Below are positions 43,083 through 53,598 of a DNA stretch of 64,000 nucleotides, piece by piece. The stretch lies in the NCBI RefSeq assembly GCF_001665605.1, contig NZ_LZSV01000002.1:1-64000 (forward strand). The letters are read 5' to 3'. Source of the DNA: Mycobacterium sp. 852014-50255_SCH5639931. Lineage in GTDB: Bacteria; Actinomycetota; Actinomycetes; Mycobacteriales; Mycobacteriaceae. Position 1 is the stretch's first letter; every line of letters starts with the position of its first letter. The position numbers and the translations under genes were made by a program. The notes under the pieces were generated by a model, which had not been told where the DNA came from, searched no databases, and was given only the letters and a program-made list of their open reading frames with translations.

Positions 43083-44351
43083 GTGCGAGTTCTGGTGATC
43101 GGTTCGGGTGCGCGAGAGCATGCGCTGTTGCTGGCGCTTCGGAAAGACCCCCAGGTCACGGGCCTATTCGTCGCTCCCGGCAACGCCGGTACCGCCCGCG
43201 TGGCCGAGCAGCATGACGTCGACATCACGTCGAATTCCGACGTCGTCGCCCTGGCGCGCGAGCTCGGCGCCGACCTGGTGGTGATCGGTCCCGAGGTGCC
43301 GTTGGTGCTGGGGGTGGCCGACGCGCTGCGAGCCGCCGGCATCGTCTGCTTTGGGCCCAGCAAGGACGCCGCCCGCATCGAAGGCTCCAAGGCGTTCGCC
43401 AAGGAGGTCATGGCCGCGGCCGGCGTCCGTACCGCGGCCAGCGAAACCGTTGACAGCCCGGCGCATTTGGACGCCGCACTGGATCGGTTCGGGCCTCCGG
43501 TGGGCGACCCCGCCTGGGTGGTCAAGGACGATCGGCTGGCCGCGGGCAAGGGCGTAGTGGTGACCGCGGACCGCGGCGTCGCCCGCGCGCACGCCGCCGG
43601 ACTGCTCGAGGCGGGCCATCCGGTGCTGCTGGAGTCGTATCTAGACGGCCCGGAGGTGTCGCTGTTCTGTGTCGTCGACGGCGATACCGTGGTGCCGCTG
43701 TTGCCGGCGCAGGACTTCAAACGTGTCGGCGACGGCGATAGCGGACCCAACACTGGCGGCATGGGCGCCTACGCACCGGTTCCGTGGCTTCCAGACGGGG
43801 TGTACCGGGACATCGTCGGCAATATCGTCGAACCCGTTGCGGCGGAAATGGTTCAGCGTGGCAGCCCGTTCTGTGGTTTGTTGTACGTCGGACTGGCGAT
43901 CACCACCAACGGGCCGGCCGTGGTCGAATTCAACTGTCGGTTCGGCGATCCGGAGACCCAGGCCGTGCTGGCGCTGCTGGAATCACCGCTCGGGCAGCTG
44001 CTGTACGCGGCGGGCACCGGCAAGCTGGCCGACTTCGGCGAGCTGCGCTGGCACGAGGGGGCGGCTGTCACGGTGGTGCTGGCGGCGGAGAACTATCCCG
44101 GGCGCCCTCGCGTCGGGGACGTCGTCGCCGGCTCGGAAGCCGAGGGGGTGCTGCACGCGGGCACGGCGCGTCGCGACGACGGCGAGGTGGTCTCGTCGGG
44201 CGGCCGCGTGCTGTCGGTGGTGGGCACCGGCGCCGACCTCGCCGCCGCGCGGTCGCAGGCATACGAGCTGATGCGGTCGATTCGATTGCCGGGCAGCCAT
44301 TTTCGAAGCGACATCGCGCTGTTGGCGGCCGAGGGCAAGATCAGCGTCTAG
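43083..44351 (+). CDS. purD: Phosphoribosylamine-glycine ligase PurD
   Basis: A 422-residue ATP-grasp enzyme that joins glycine to phosphoribosylamine in purine synthesis. It starts at GTG 43083 ([17 protein letters not shown]). The N-terminal PxGNAGTA segment, the ATP-grasp core ([16 protein letters not shown]), [17 protein letters not shown] and the metal-binding [10 protein letters not shown] are all present. Its end overlaps the convergent gamma-glutamyltransferase gene by 4 bases. Confidence 0.97.
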   Translation: MRVLVIGSGAREHALLLALRKDPQVTGLFVAPGNAGTARVAEQHDVDITSNSDVVALARELGADLVVIGPEVPLVLGVADALRAAGIVCFGPSKDAARIEGSKAFAKEVMAAAGVRTAASETVDSPAHLDAALDRFGPPVGDPAWVVKDDRLAAGKGVVVTADRGVARAHAAGLLEAGHPVLLESYLDGPEVSLFCVVDGDTVVPLLPAQDFKRVGDGDSGPNTGGMGAYAPVPWLPDGVYRDIVGNIVEPVAAEMVQRGSPFCGLLYVGLAITTNGPAVVEFNCRFGDPETQAVLALLESPLGQLLYAAGTGKLADFGELRWHEGAAVTVVLAAENYPGRPRVGDVVAGSEAEGVLHAGTARRDDGEVVSSGGRVLSVVGTGADLAAARSQAYELMRSIRLPGSHFRSDIALLAAEGKISV

Positions 44352-45931
44352 AAACCCGCGGCCTGGCCGTCGCGGCGGGGATCGCTTGCCGCAAGGTAGC
44401 CGCCGTCGAGCCGCCAGATCGCCTGGCAGCTGCCGAACTGGTTGTAGTCGTCCACGGCAACCAGGTCATGTCCGCGGCGGCGAAGCTCGTCGAGCGTCGC
44501 GGCCGGGACGCCTTTCTCGCAGCTGACCTGCATGCCTTGCACCCACCGGAACCGAGGGCCGTCACACGCGGCCTGCGGATTTTGTCCATGGTCGGCGATG
44601 CGCACCATCACCTGCGTGTGACCCTGTGGCTGCATCGTTCCGCCCATCACGCCGAAGCTCATCACGGGGGCGCCGTCTTTGGTGACAAAGCCCGGGATGA
44701 TCGTGTGGTAGGGCCGTTTGGCCCGCCCCACGCGGTTCGGGTGTCCTTCGGCCGCAGCGAAATTCGCACCGCGGTTCTGAAGCGATATCCCGGTGCCCGG
44801 CACCACGACACCGGACCCGAATCCCATGTAGTTCGACTGGATCATCGACACCATCATCCCCGCGGCGTCGGCGGCGGTCAGATACACGGTTCCCCCACTC
44901 GGAGCGCCCGCTGACGCCGGCCTCGCCCGGGCGCGATCGATCAGGGCCGCGCGTTGCCTCAGATAGTCGGCGTCCAGCAGGTGTTCCGGGCGGACCGGCA
45001 TGTGCTCGATGTCGGCGACGTAGGCCTGCGCGTCGGCAAAGGCCAGCTTCACCGCCTCGATCTGCAGGTGCACGCTGTCGGCGGAATCGACTGGGAACGA
45101 GCCCATGTCGAAGTGCTGCAGGATTCCCAGGGCGATCAGGGCCACGATCCCGTGACCGTTGGGCGGGATCTCGTGGACGGTGTATCCGCGGTAGCTGCCG
45201 CGGATGGTGCCCACCCAGTCGGCGCGGTGAGCGGCGAGGTCGCTGGCGCGCATCACGCCGTCGTTGGCCAGCGCGTGCGCCTCGAGTTGGGCGGCCAGTT
45301 CTCCGCGGTAGAACGCGTCGCCGTTGGTCGCGGCGATCTTCTCGAGCGTGGCGGCCTGTTCGGCGAAGCTGAACCGCTCACCGGGTTTGGGCGCCCGCCC
45401 GGCGGGCATGAAGGCGGCGGCGAAGCCCGGCTGCCTTTCGAACAGCGGTATCTGCGCCGCCCATTGCTCCGCGACGGTCGGTGAGACCAGGAACCCGTTG
45501 CGGGCGTAGCTGATTGCGGGCTCGAAGAGCTTTTCGAACTGGAGCTTGCCGAACTTGGCGTGCAATTCGGTCCACGCCGACACCGCCCCGGGCACGGTGA
45601 CCGCGTTCCAGCCGACCACCGGAACGGCGTTGCCGCCGAAGTATTCCGGCGTCCAGGCCGCGGGCGAACGGCCAGAGGCATTCAGCCCGTGCAAGCGCCG
45701 GCCGTCCCACACGATGGCGAAGGCATCCGAGCCGATGCCGTTGGAGACGGGCTCCACCACCGTGAGCGCGATCGCGGTGGCGATGGCCGCATCCACCGCG
45801 CTGCCTCCGTCGGCGAGCATCCGAAGGCCCGCTTGGGCCGCCAGCGGTTGCGACGTGCACACAACGTTGTCCGCCAGCATGGGCTTTCGCGGCCAGGGGT
45901 AAGGGAACTCCCAATCGAAGGGTGCCGTCAC
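44348..45931 (-). CDS. ggtA: Gamma-glutamyltransferase-like protein (GgtA, Rv0773c-like)
   Basis: A 527-residue Ntn-hydrolase of the gamma-glutamyltransferase family. I take GTG 45931 ([13 protein letters not shown]) as start because family similarity begins there. ATG 46006 would add 25 residues including RHASA twice, and would directly abut the upstream stop. The N-terminal [32 protein letters not shown] and the autocleavage/nucleophile Thr in [11 protein letters not shown] are visible, as is [14 protein letters not shown]. No signal peptide is evident. It may act on gamma-glutamyl compounds or as a cephalosporin-acylase-like hydrolase. Confidence 0.9.
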   Translation of the reverse strand: MTAPFDWEFPYPWPRKPMLADNVVCTSQPLAAQAGLRMLADGGSAVDAAIATAIALTVVEPVSNGIGSDAFAIVWDGRRLHGLNASGRSPAAWTPEYFGGNAVPVVGWNAVTVPGAVSAWTELHAKFGKLQFEKLFEPAISYARNGFLVSPTVAEQWAAQIPLFERQPGFAAAFMPAGRAPKPGERFSFAEQAATLEKIAATNGDAFYRGELAAQLEAHALANDGVMRASDLAAHRADWVGTIRGSYRGYTVHEIPPNGHGIVALIALGILQHFDMGSFPVDSADSVHLQIEAVKLAFADAQAYVADIEHMPVRPEHLLDADYLRQRAALIDRARARPASAGAPSGGTVYLTAADAAGMMVSMIQSNYMGFGSGVVVPGTGISLQNRGANFAAAEGHPNRVGRAKRPYHTIIPGFVTKDGAPVMSFGVMGGTMQPQGHTQVMVRIADHGQNPQAACDGPRFRWVQGMQVSCEKGVPAATLDELRRRGHDLVAVDDYNQFGSCQAIWRLDGGYLAASDPRRDGQAAGF

Positions 45932-46006
45932 CTTCGCGAGCGTAGCGCTGGCGTGACGCTCGGTGCCCAGCGCCGCGCTCGCGTGACGCACGATGGCCAA
46001 GCGCAT

Positions 46007-46924
46007 TCACGCCGTCAGCAGCGGCGCCATCCAGGTCAGCTCGGCGGGCAGCTGCGAACTCCAGAACTCCCCGTTGTGGCCGCCGGGCGAGAAACCGCCC
46101 GCAGGCGGATGGGGCAGTTGCGCGATGAACTGTTTGGTCGCGGCGTAAAACGGATCGCCGTCGCCGCAATCGACCCGAATGGGAATCGACCCCAGCGCAG
46201 GCATCCCGAACACCGAATTCGCCGCGAAGTCGTCGGGCCCGTCGAAGGCGCCAGGCGCAGCCGCGCCGGAGGAAAGCCACAGTGCGGGACTGACAGCGCA
46301 AATCGCCGCGGTGCGCGCCGGACCCAGCCGGCCCCCCAGCAGCAACGCGCCGTAGCCGCCCATCGACCAGCCCAAGAACGCCACCCGCGAGGTGTCCAGG
46401 CCTTGGCTACTCAACATCGGGATGAGCTCGTCGAGCACCATGGCCCCGCTGTCCTCGCCGGAAGCTCTCTTGTGCCAATAACTGCCGCCACCGTCGACGG
46501 CGACCACGGCAAACGGCGGCAGGCCCGCGTTGACGGCCTGGGCCAGGCCCTGTTCGACGCCGCCGGCCATCACCGTGGATGCGTCGCTGCCCTTGCCGTG
46601 CAGCGCGATGACCGGTCGCAGCGTCTTCGTTTGGCCTGGCGGTCGTGCGATGGCCCAGTTGGTGTTGATGCCGCCGCGCGCCGCCGATACGAAGGAACCC
46701 GTCACCATGGTGGGCGCCGGCTGACCCGGGGGAGCCGGTTCGAGAGGTGGGGTCGGCGGCGGCGCCAGCGGCGCCTGGGTGCCGGCCGTTGACAGCGGCA
46801 TAGCCTGGGATGGTCGGGGCTTGAACAGGATGTCGAGCGCATACGTGCCCGCTGCGCCCGCGGCGGCGCCGGCGCCGAGACCCAGCAGGGCACGGCGGCT
46901 GAAGTCGGGCATGCGGGCCATCAT
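46007..46924 (-). CDS. Exported esterase (Rv0774c-like)
   Basis: A 305-residue alpha/beta hydrolase with a twin-arginine-type signal (SRRALLGLGAGAAAGAAG). ATG 46924 or 46921 are possible starts. A Pro-rich linker follows (residues about 45-72). The nucleophile Ser is in LGWSMGGYGALLLGG, the acid probably in RVDCGDGDPF, and the His in PGGHNGEFW. This is the esterase D/mycolyltransferase-like pattern. M. tuberculosis Rv0774c is reported as an extracellular esterase. A TetR gene lies divergent 73 bases away. Confidence 0.88.
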   Translation of the reverse strand: MMARMPDFSRRALLGLGAGAAAGAAGTYALDILFKPRPSQAMPLSTAGTQAPLAPPPTPPLEPAPPGQPAPTMVTGSFVSAARGGINTNWAIARPPGQTKTLRPVIALHGKGSDASTVMAGGVEQGLAQAVNAGLPPFAVVAVDGGGSYWHKRASGEDSGAMVLDELIPMLSSQGLDTSRVAFLGWSMGGYGALLLGGRLGPARTAAICAVSPALWLSSGAAAPGAFDGPDDFAANSVFGMPALGSIPIRVDCGDGDPFYAATKQFIAQLPHPPAGGFSPGGHNGEFWSSQLPAELTWMAPLLTA

Positions 46925-46932
46925 GCCACGTT

Positions 46933-46952
46933 CGTTTGGCGGGCCGTTTGGC
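46933..46952. promoter_or_regulatory. Direct repeat CGTTTGGC x2 in esterase/tetR gap
   Basis: CGTTTGGC occurs at 46933-46940 and 46945-46952, 12 bases apart, with a partial third copy (CTTTGGC) at 46974-46980. The gap lies between the esterase and the divergent TetR gene. One-turn spacing suits a protein binding one DNA face. Confidence 0.35.
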
Positions 46953-46997
46953 CGAAATGGCAATGCAGTACCACTTTGGCTGGCACGATGGCTACTC

Positions 46998-47660
46998 GTG
47001 ACGGCAGCGGTCACTCCGAAGGGAGAACGTCGGCGGTATGCGCTCGTGAGCGCTGCCGCCGAGCTGCTTGCCGAAGGTGGATTCGAGGCGGTGGGCCACC
47101 GCGCGGTCGCTCGGCGGGCCGGACTGCCGTTGGCGTCTACTACGTATTACTTCTCGTCCCTTGATGATTTGATTGCGCGCGCCGTCGAACACATCGCGAT
47201 GATCGAGGTGGCGCAGCTGCGGTCGCGGGTCACCGCCCTTTCCCGTCGGCGCCGCGGACCGGAGACCATCGCCGAGGTGTTGGTCGATCTGCTCGTCGGC
47301 GACGTGTCCAGCCCGGGGCTCAGCGACCAGTTGATCTCGCGCTACGAGCGACACATCGCGTGCACCCGGCTGCCCGCATTGCGCGAGACCATGCGTCGCA
47401 GCCTGCGGCAGCGCGCCGAGGCCGTGGCCGAGGCCGTCGAGCGATCGGGCCGCACGGTACACATCGAGCTGGTGTGCACGCTGATCTGCGCGGTCGACGG
47501 TTCGGTGGTGTCCGCGTTGGTCGAGGGCCGCGATCCTCGGGCGGCGGCGCTGGGGACGGTGGTCGATCTCATCGAAGTGCTCGCCCCCATCGATCAGCGG
47601 CCCCTGCGGTCGGCCGGCAGCGAAGGCGTCACGATGTACCCGGTGGCGAAGTCGCCGTAA
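46998..47660 (+). CDS. TetR-family transcriptional regulator (Rv0775-like)
   Basis: A 220-residue regulator starting at GTG 46998 (VTAAVTPKGERRR). The HTH is GGFEAVGHRAVARRAGLPLASTTYYFSS with family-typical YYF. The C-terminal domain is helical with no signature. It is divergent from the exported esterase and may regulate it. Its last 67 bases overlap the end of the convergent DUF429 gene, an unusually long overlap for two conserved genes. Confidence 0.88.
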   Translation: MTAAVTPKGERRRYALVSAAAELLAEGGFEAVGHRAVARRAGLPLASTTYYFSSLDDLIARAVEHIAMIEVAQLRSRVTALSRRRRGPETIAEVLVDLLVGDVSSPGLSDQLISRYERHIACTRLPALRETMRRSLRQRAEAVAEAVERSGRTVHIELVCTLICAVDGSVVSALVEGRDPRAAALGTVVDLIEVLAPIDQRPLRSAGSEGVTMYPVAKSP

Positions 47661-48340
47661 ATCGTCACGTCCGCCGGGCTGCGCTGCGCGTAGAGCGCCA
47701 CATAGGCGCAGACGACGGCGTCGACGGGATCCTCGGCGCGGCGCAGCTCGCTTTTGCGCTCGGCGGTGGTTACGCGCTTGCGCAGCCGAGCCCACTCTTC
47801 ACTACCCGCCACCTGCAGGGGCACCGCAGCGTGCGCGAGCTTCTCGATGCCGTCCATCAGCAAGAGCAGCTCGGATTTGAGCTGATCGACGCCGCGGCCG
47901 GGCTTCGCCTTGTACTTGAGCGTTCGCTCCAGCCGGAACAGCACCACGGTTGCCGGATGCGGGTAGACCTCGATGGCGCGCCGGGACGCCGGTGACAGCG
48001 GGTCCATGTCCAGTCCCATCGCCCGCGCCAGTCGCGCCGCGCGCGGGCCGTCGGCGAACTCCGGTTTCGCCGTGTTAGCCGGGTGCGCCCCGGCTTCGAA
48101 CTTGCGGAAGTCGCGGTTGAGCGCCGTTTCGGCGGGACGCTGGCCGGTCGGGTTGGTCACCACCAGCGGCGCGTCGAATCCGACCAGGCACTGCTTCTGT
48201 ACATAGGGCGACAATGCGGCGAGCACCGCCGCGTCGTCGCCGACGGCATCGATGTGCACGAGGCAGCCCCCGGCGTCGACGACCGCGACCCCGGTGGGAT
48301 TGCGCCCGGCCCACGCCAGATCGACGCCGGCGAAGTACAT
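47594..48340 (-). CDS. DUF429 protein, RNase H-like fold (Rv0776c-like)
   Basis: A 248-residue protein opening with FAGVDLAWAGRNPTGVAVVD, the DUF429 start resembling RuvC/RNase-H-like nucleases. Other features are VGFDAPLVVTNPTGQRPAE, RRAIEVYPHPATV and the acidic AEDPVDAVVCAYVAL near the C-terminus, so the acidic residues needed for metal binding appear present. Nuclease activity is not established. It matches Rv0776c in position, between the TetR gene and purB. Confidence 0.85.
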   Translation of the reverse strand: MYFAGVDLAWAGRNPTGVAVVDAGGCLVHIDAVGDDAAVLAALSPYVQKQCLVGFDAPLVVTNPTGQRPAETALNRDFRKFEAGAHPANTAKPEFADGPRAARLARAMGLDMDPLSPASRRAIEVYPHPATVVLFRLERTLKYKAKPGRGVDQLKSELLLLMDGIEKLAHAAVPLQVAGSEEWARLRKRVTTAERKSELRRAEDPVDAVVCAYVALYAQRSPADVTIYGDFATGYIVTPSLPADRRGR

Positions 48341-48376
48341 CCTGCCCAGGGTATGGCGTGCCGGATCGTAAGCTCT

Positions 48377-49801
48377 ATGTCTGTGAGCATTCCGAACGTC
48401 CTGGCCGCCCGGTACGCCAGCGCGGAAATGGTCGCGATCTGGTCGCCGGAGGCCAAGGTCGTCGCCGAACGCCGGCTGTGGCTGGCGGTGCTGCGGGCAC
48501 AGGCGGAGCTAGGAGTGGACGTTCCGCAGGACGCCATCGCCGACTACGAGCGGGTGCTCGAGGACGTCGATTTGGCCTCGATCGCGGAGCGCGAGCGGGC
48601 GCTGCGCCACGACGTCAAGGCCCGCATCGAAGAGTTCAACGCGCTGGCCGGTCACGAGCACGTGCACAAGGGCATGACCAGCCGCGACTTGACCGAGAAC
48701 GTGGAGCAGTTGCAGATCCGGCGGTCCCTGGAGTTGGTCTTCTCCCATGGGATCGCGGTGGTGGCGCGGCTCGCCGAACGTGCGGTGGCCTACCGCGACC
48801 TGGTGATGGCCGGACGCAGCCACAACGTCGCCGCGCAGGCCACCACGTTGGGGAAGCGGTTCGCGTCCGCCGGGCAAGAGACGCTGATCGCGTTGACGCG
48901 GCTGCGCGAGTTGATCGACCGCTACCCCCTGCGCGGCATCAAAGGCCCGATGGGCACCGCCCAGGACATGTTGGACCTGCTGGACGGTGACGCGGCAAAG
49001 CTGGCCGAACTCGAGCGTCGCGTGGCCCAATTCCTCGGCTTCGCAACGGTTTTGACCAGCGTCGGGCAGGTTTATCCACGATCGCTCGACCACGACGTGC
49101 TCTCCGCGCTGGTGCAGCTCGGCGCCGGACCGTCGTCGATGGCCCACACGATCCGGCTGATGGCCGGGCACGAGCTCGTCACCGAGGGATTCGCTCCGGG
49201 CCAGGTCGGCTCGTCGGCGATGCCGCACAAGATGAACACCCGCAGTTGCGAACGGGTCAACGGGCTGCAGGTGGTGCTGCGCGGTTATGCCTCGATGGCC
49301 GCCGAGCTCGCGGGCGCGCAGTGGAACGAGGGTGACGTGTTCTGCTCGGTGGTGCGCCGAGTTGCATTGCCGGACAGCTTCTTTGCCATAGATGGGCAGA
49401 TCGAGACGTTCTTGACCGTGCTCGACGAGTTCGGCGCCTACCCCTCGGTGATCAGCCGCGAGCTGGATCGCTACCTGCCGTTCTTGGCCACGACCAAGGT
49501 GCTCATCGCGGCAGTCCGCGCGGGGATGGGGCGCGAGGCCGCGCACCATGTGATCCGCGAGCATGCGGTCGCGACGGCCCTGGCCATGCGGGAGCAGGGC
49601 GCGGAGCCCGACCTGCTGGAGCGGTTGGCCGCCGACGAGCGACTGCCGCTGGACCGGGCGGCGCTGGATGCCGCGCTGGCCGACAAGAAGGCGTTCATCG
49701 GAGCCGCCGGCGATCAGGTGGACGAGATGGCCGCCACGGTGGACGCGCTGGTAAGCCGCTGCCCGGACGCTGCCAAGTACGCCCCGGGCGCGATCCTGTG
49801 A
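48377..49801 (+). CDS. purB: Adenylosuccinate lyase PurB
   Basis: A 474-residue lyase that removes fumarate from SAICAR and adenylosuccinate in purine synthesis. The family signature is [15 protein letters not shown], and [12 protein letters not shown] contains the general acid His region. ATG 48377 is used ([15 protein letters not shown]). Its final codons overlap the GTG of cyp126 by 4 bases. The length is as expected. Confidence 0.97.
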   Translation: MSVSIPNVLAARYASAEMVAIWSPEAKVVAERRLWLAVLRAQAELGVDVPQDAIADYERVLEDVDLASIAERERALRHDVKARIEEFNALAGHEHVHKGMTSRDLTENVEQLQIRRSLELVFSHGIAVVARLAERAVAYRDLVMAGRSHNVAAQATTLGKRFASAGQETLIALTRLRELIDRYPLRGIKGPMGTAQDMLDLLDGDAAKLAELERRVAQFLGFATVLTSVGQVYPRSLDHDVLSALVQLGAGPSSMAHTIRLMAGHELVTEGFAPGQVGSSAMPHKMNTRSCERVNGLQVVLRGYASMAAELAGAQWNEGDVFCSVVRRVALPDSFFAIDGQIETFLTVLDEFGAYPSVISRELDRYLPFLATTKVLIAAVRAGMGREAAHHVIREHAVATALAMREQGAEPDLLERLAADERLPLDRAALDAALADKKAFIGAAGDQVDEMAATVDALVSRCPDAAKYAPGAIL

Positions 49802-51045
49802 CCCTCGCCGGCGCGCTCGCGGGGATCGACTTCACCGATCTGGAAAATTTCGCCAACGGATTTCCGCACGACTTGTTCGCCATCCACCGTCGCGAGGCGC
49901 CGGTGTACTGGCACGGCCCGACCGACAACACCCCCGACAGCGAGGGTTTCTGGTCCGTCGCCACCTATGCGGAAACGCTTGAGGTGCTTAAGGATCCGGC
50001 GACATACTCATCGGTCACGGGCGGCGGCCGGCCGTACGGCGGCACGCTGCTGCAGGACCTCTCCGTCGCCGGGCAAGTACTCAACATGATGGACGACCCG
50101 CGCCACTCACAGATACGGCGACTCGTCAGCTCCGGGCTGACACCGCGAATGATCCGGCTGGTCGAAGACGACCTGCGGGCGCGGACGCGTCGGCTGCTGG
50201 ACGCGGTGGTGCCCGGCGAACCGTTCGACTTCCTGGTCGACATCGCCGCCGAGCTGCCGATGCAGATGATCTGCATCCTGTTGGGAGTGCCCGAGTCCGA
50301 ACGACATTGGCTGTTCGAGGCCATCGAGCCGCAGTTCGACTTCGGCGGCTCGCGCAAGGCGTCATTATCGCAGCTGTCGGTCGAAGAGGCCGGGTCACGG
50401 ATGTACGAGTACGGCCAGCAGCTGATCGCGTCGAAGCGGGCCGAGCCGACCGACGACATGTTGTCGGTCGTGGCGAACGCGATGGTCGACGACGCGGACG
50501 CGCCGTCCCTGTCGGATCTCGAGCTCTACCTGTTCTTCAGCCTGTTGTTCAGCGCCGGCGCGGAGACGACGCGCAATGCGGTCGCCGGAGGGCTGCTGGC
50601 GCTGGCCAACCATCCGGAGCAACTGCGGGCGCTGCGCGCGGATCTCGGCGCGCTGCCGACCGCCGTCGAGGAGATCGTGCGGTGGACGTCGCCGTCGCCG
50701 TCCAAGCGGCGTACCGCCACGCGCGACGCCACGCTCGGCGGGCAGTCGATCGAAGCGGGCCAGAAGATCCAGATCTGGGAAGGCTCGGCGAATCGCGACG
50801 CCGCTGCATTCGAGCGCGCCGACAATTTTGATATCGCCCGAAAGCCCAACCCGCACTTGGGGTTCGGTCAAGGCGTGCATTATTGCCTGGGCGCCAACCT
50901 GGCCCGGCTGGAACTGCGCGTGCTCTATGAGGAGCTGTTCTCCCGGTTCGGCGGCGTGCGGGTTGTCCGGCCGATCGAATGGGCTCGCAGTAATCGGCAT
51001 ACCGGCATCCGGCACCTGATTGTGGAACTACTCGAGGAACGGTGA
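49798..51045 (+). CDS. cyp126: Cytochrome P450 CYP126
   Basis: A 415-residue P450 starting at GTG 49798 inside the purB stop (GTGA overlap). The I-helix is [14 protein letters not shown], ExxR is in [15 protein letters not shown], and the haem loop is [19 protein letters not shown]126 is a mycobacterial family of uncertain role. The coupling to purB matches Rv0777-Rv0778, and links to purine-like ligands have been suggested from this context. No ferredoxin gene is adjacent. Here its stop overlaps a transporter gene. Confidence 0.94.
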   Translation: MTLAGALAGIDFTDLENFANGFPHDLFAIHRREAPVYWHGPTDNTPDSEGFWSVATYAETLEVLKDPATYSSVTGGGRPYGGTLLQDLSVAGQVLNMMDDPRHSQIRRLVSSGLTPRMIRLVEDDLRARTRRLLDAVVPGEPFDFLVDIAAELPMQMICILLGVPESERHWLFEAIEPQFDFGGSRKASLSQLSVEEAGSRMYEYGQQLIASKRAEPTDDMLSVVANAMVDDADAPSLSDLELYLFFSLLFSAGAETTRNAVAGGLLALANHPEQLRALRADLGALPTAVEEIVRWTSPSPSKRRTATRDATLGGQSIEAGQKIQIWEGSANRDAAAFERADNFDIARKPNPHLGFGQGVHYCLGANLARLELRVLYEELFSRFGGVRVVRPIEWARSNRHTGIRHLIVELLEER

Positions 51046-52061
51046 CGATCCGACACGTCGATGCCGAGCCGACGCCGGATGTCTTCGCCGCGGTCATGGC
51101 GACCGGAATTCTGTCGATCGCTGCGCACAACCACGGCTACCGCTGGATCAGTGACACGCTGGGCGTCGTCGCCACCGTCGGCCTGGTGTTCTTGGTGGCC
51201 CTGGTGGTCACGACAGCCGTCGGCAGGCGCGGGAAACTGCGCTGGGATCTGGCGGATCCCGATGTCACCCTTCGGTTGTTCACCTTCGTCGCCGCCTGCG
51301 CGGTGATCGACACCCGTTTGTCGTCCAATGTGTGGGTGCTGCGGGTACTCGGCGCGGTCGGACTGTCGTCCTGGTTGGTGCTGATCGGCCTCACCGCGCG
51401 GAACATGTTGGCGCGCCGCTGGTCGGCGCTGTGCGACCACGCCCACGGCGCGTGGGAACTGGGTAGCGTGGGAAGCTCCGGGCTAGCGATCGTCATCGCC
51501 CGGGCGGCGTACCACACCGGTCATCGTTGGTGGCTGACCGTAGCCGTGGCGGTGTGGGCGGCGGCGATCCTCATCTATGGCCTGATGACCTGGCTGATCC
51601 TACGGCGGGTCGTGAACGAACGACAGGACCGGGACGGATTCGAGCCGGACACCTGGATCCTGATGGGCGGCATGGCGATTGCGACGCTGGCCGGCGACAA
51701 CATCCACCCCCTGGCCCCCGCCTGGCTGGGCGGGCCCGTGCGCATCGTCACCGTCGTGACATGGATGACGGCCACCCTGTGGATACCGCCACTGATCTAC
51801 TTCGGCCTGCACCGGATCAGCCGGCGTCCCAACGTGTTGCGCTTCGCCGGGGTGTGGTGGGCGTTCGTGTTCCCGCTGGGTATGTATTCCGCGGCCAGCT
51901 ACGCCATGGCGGGCGAGATCGGCCAGCGGTCATTGCTGACGGTTTCGCTGGTCTTCTTTTGGGATGCGTTGGCGGCGTGGCTCGTTGTGGTCGTCGCTGG
52001 GCTGTTGCTCCTCGGCCGCGGGCTGCTAGAGCCGGCCGATCGAGATGCCGGCCGCGCGTAA
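51042..52061 (+). CDS. TehA/SLAC1-type (TDT family) transporter, coupled to cyp126
   Basis: A 339-residue protein with about ten membrane helices. Family features are [18 protein letters not shown] near the start and [19 protein letters not shown] near the end. GTG 51042 overlaps the cyp126 stop by 4 bases, so it is probably made from the same mRNA. Its last 36 bases overlap the convergent Rv0779c-like gene. I recall no transporter here in M. tuberculosis. It may move a substrate or product of CYP126, or the link may be incidental. Confidence 0.85.
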   Translation: MTIRHVDAEPTPDVFAAVMATGILSIAAHNHGYRWISDTLGVVATVGLVFLVALVVTTAVGRRGKLRWDLADPDVTLRLFTFVAACAVIDTRLSSNVWVLRVLGAVGLSSWLVLIGLTARNMLARRWSALCDHAHGAWELGSVGSSGLAIVIARAAYHTGHRWWLTVAVAVWAAAILIYGLMTWLILRRVVNERQDRDGFEPDTWILMGGMAIATLAGDNIHPLAPAWLGGPVRIVTVVTWMTATLWIPPLIYFGLHRISRRPNVLRFAGVWWAFVFPLGMYSAASYAMAGEIGQRSLLTVSLVFFWDALAAWLVVVVAGLLLLGRGLLEPADRDAGRA

Positions 52062-52646
52062 TTCGAGTGCGGCCAGCGCCCGGATGGTGAACGGATCCTC
52101 CCGGCGCCACCCACCGACCGGATCCGCGCTGACCGCGGCGAGCTTTCCCGGCGGTCGGTTCGTCAATGCCCGCAAGGCAAGGAGTTGCTCGCCGGCCGGG
52201 GTCGCGGCCAGCGCGGTCACCGTCAATTTCCGTCGAAAGAACCGCAGCCGCAGGAGAAGCCACGGTACGTCCGCGACGAGGATCGGGACGGCGGCGATGG
52301 CCATCGCCAGCAGGACCGCAAGCCAGCTGGCCGTGGAGTCCAGGTCGTGGCCGGCGCCCGCAAGATCGAGCGCCGCCTGGCTGGCGGAGTTCAGCGGTTG
52401 GCTGACCGCATCCCCCACCAAAGGGATGTGCTGGGCGCCCTTGCCGGCCGACGCCAGATTGCCGGCGATGCCATGCGCGCCGCTCTCGACTTGCCGGCCG
52501 GCCTCGGCGATCGTCGAAACGGCGTCGTAAACCGCCAGGCCGACGAGCAGCCAGATGGCGGTCCACAGGACGACGGCGAAGTCGCTGAGCAGCTGGGCCA
52601 TCAGCCGGCCGGGCCGGGTGGAGTAGGGCAAGAACCGCGGGGTCAT
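52026..52646 (-). CDS. Membrane protein of unknown function (Rv0779c-like)
   Basis: A 206-residue protein with two hydrophobic segments (about 22-44, FAVVLWTAIWLLVGLAVYDAV, and 104-130, WLAVLLAMAIAAVPILVADVP). The loop between them is Gly/Ala-rich with amphipathic character. The C-terminal 60 residues are a soluble helical tail (EQLLALRALTNRPPGKL). The length equals the Rv0779c I recall. No function is assigned. Confidence 0.82.
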   Translation of the reverse strand: MTPRFLPYSTRPGRLMAQLLSDFAVVLWTAIWLLVGLAVYDAVSTIAEAGRQVESGAHGIAGNLASAGKGAQHIPLVGDAVSQPLNSASQAALDLAGAGHDLDSTASWLAVLLAMAIAAVPILVADVPWLLLRLRFFRRKLTVTALAATPAGEQLLALRALTNRPPGKLAAVSADPVGGWRREDPFTIRALAALELRAAGISIGRL

Positions 52647-52710
52647 GGTCTCGATCCCAGCACAGCTCCCGACACGCGGCCCCTTCGCGGGTGCCCGATA
52701 GGCTGACCCG

Positions 52711-53598
52711 ATGCGCCCTGCACTGTCCGACTACCGGCACCTGGCCAGCGGCAAGGTCCGCGAGATCTATCGCGTCGACGACGAACATCTGCTGCTGGTC
52801 GCGACTGACCGGATCTCGGCGTACGACTACGTCCTCGACAGCACGATCCCGGACAAGGGCCGCATCCTCACCGCGATGAGTGTCTTCTTCTTCGGTCTGG
52901 TCGACGCTCCCAATCACCTGGCCGGGCCACCGGATGACCCACGAATCCCCGAGGAGGTCCTGGGTCGTGCCCTGGTGGTGCGTCGGCTGGAGATGCTGCC
53001 GGTGGAGTGTGTGGCGCGCGGCTATCTCACCGGGTCGGGATTGCTGGACTATCAGGCGACCGGGAAGGTCTGCGGCATCACCCTGCCGCCCGGCCTCGTC
53101 GAGGCCAGCAAGTTCTCCGAACCGCTGTTCACCCCCGCCACCAAAGCCGCGCTCGGGGATCACGACGAGAACATCTCGTTCGACCGGGTGATCGAGTTGG
53201 TGGGCGGGGTTTATGCCAACCAGCTGCGCGACCGCACGCTGCAGATCTATGTGCAGGCCGCCGACCACGCCTTGACGAGGGGAATCATCATCGCCGACAC
53301 GAAGTTTGAGTTCGGCACCGACCGCGACGGCAACTTGCTGCTGGCCGACGAGATCTTCACGCCGGACTCCTCGCGATACTGGCCGGCCGAGGATTACCGG
53401 GTCGGGGTTGTGCAGACGAGCTTCGACAAGCAATTCGTCCGTAACTGGCTCACCAGCCCCGAGTCGGGCTGGGACCGCCATGGCTCGCAACCACCGCCAC
53501 CGCTGCCCGACCACATCATCGACGCCACGCGGGGCCGCTACATCGATGCCTACGAACGCATTTCCGGCCTGAGTTTCGGCGAGTGGATCGGCGCATGA
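52711..53598 (+). CDS. purC: SAICAR synthetase PurC
   Basis: A 295-residue ligase that adds aspartate to CAIR in purine synthesis. The N-terminus ([21 protein letters not shown]) and the signatures [24 protein letters not shown] and [14 protein letters not shown] are intact. It overlaps the following ptrB gene as ATGA. ATG 52711 is the only sensible start. Confidence 0.97.
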   Translation: MRPALSDYRHLASGKVREIYRVDDEHLLLVATDRISAYDYVLDSTIPDKGRILTAMSVFFFGLVDAPNHLAGPPDDPRIPEEVLGRALVVRRLEMLPVECVARGYLTGSGLLDYQATGKVCGITLPPGLVEASKFSEPLFTPATKAALGDHDENISFDRVIELVGGVYANQLRDRTLQIYVQAADHALTRGIIIADTKFEFGTDRDGNLLLADEIFTPDSSRYWPAEDYRVGVVQTSFDKQFVRNWLTSPESGWDRHGSQPPPPLPDHIIDATRGRYIDAYERISGLSFGEWIGA

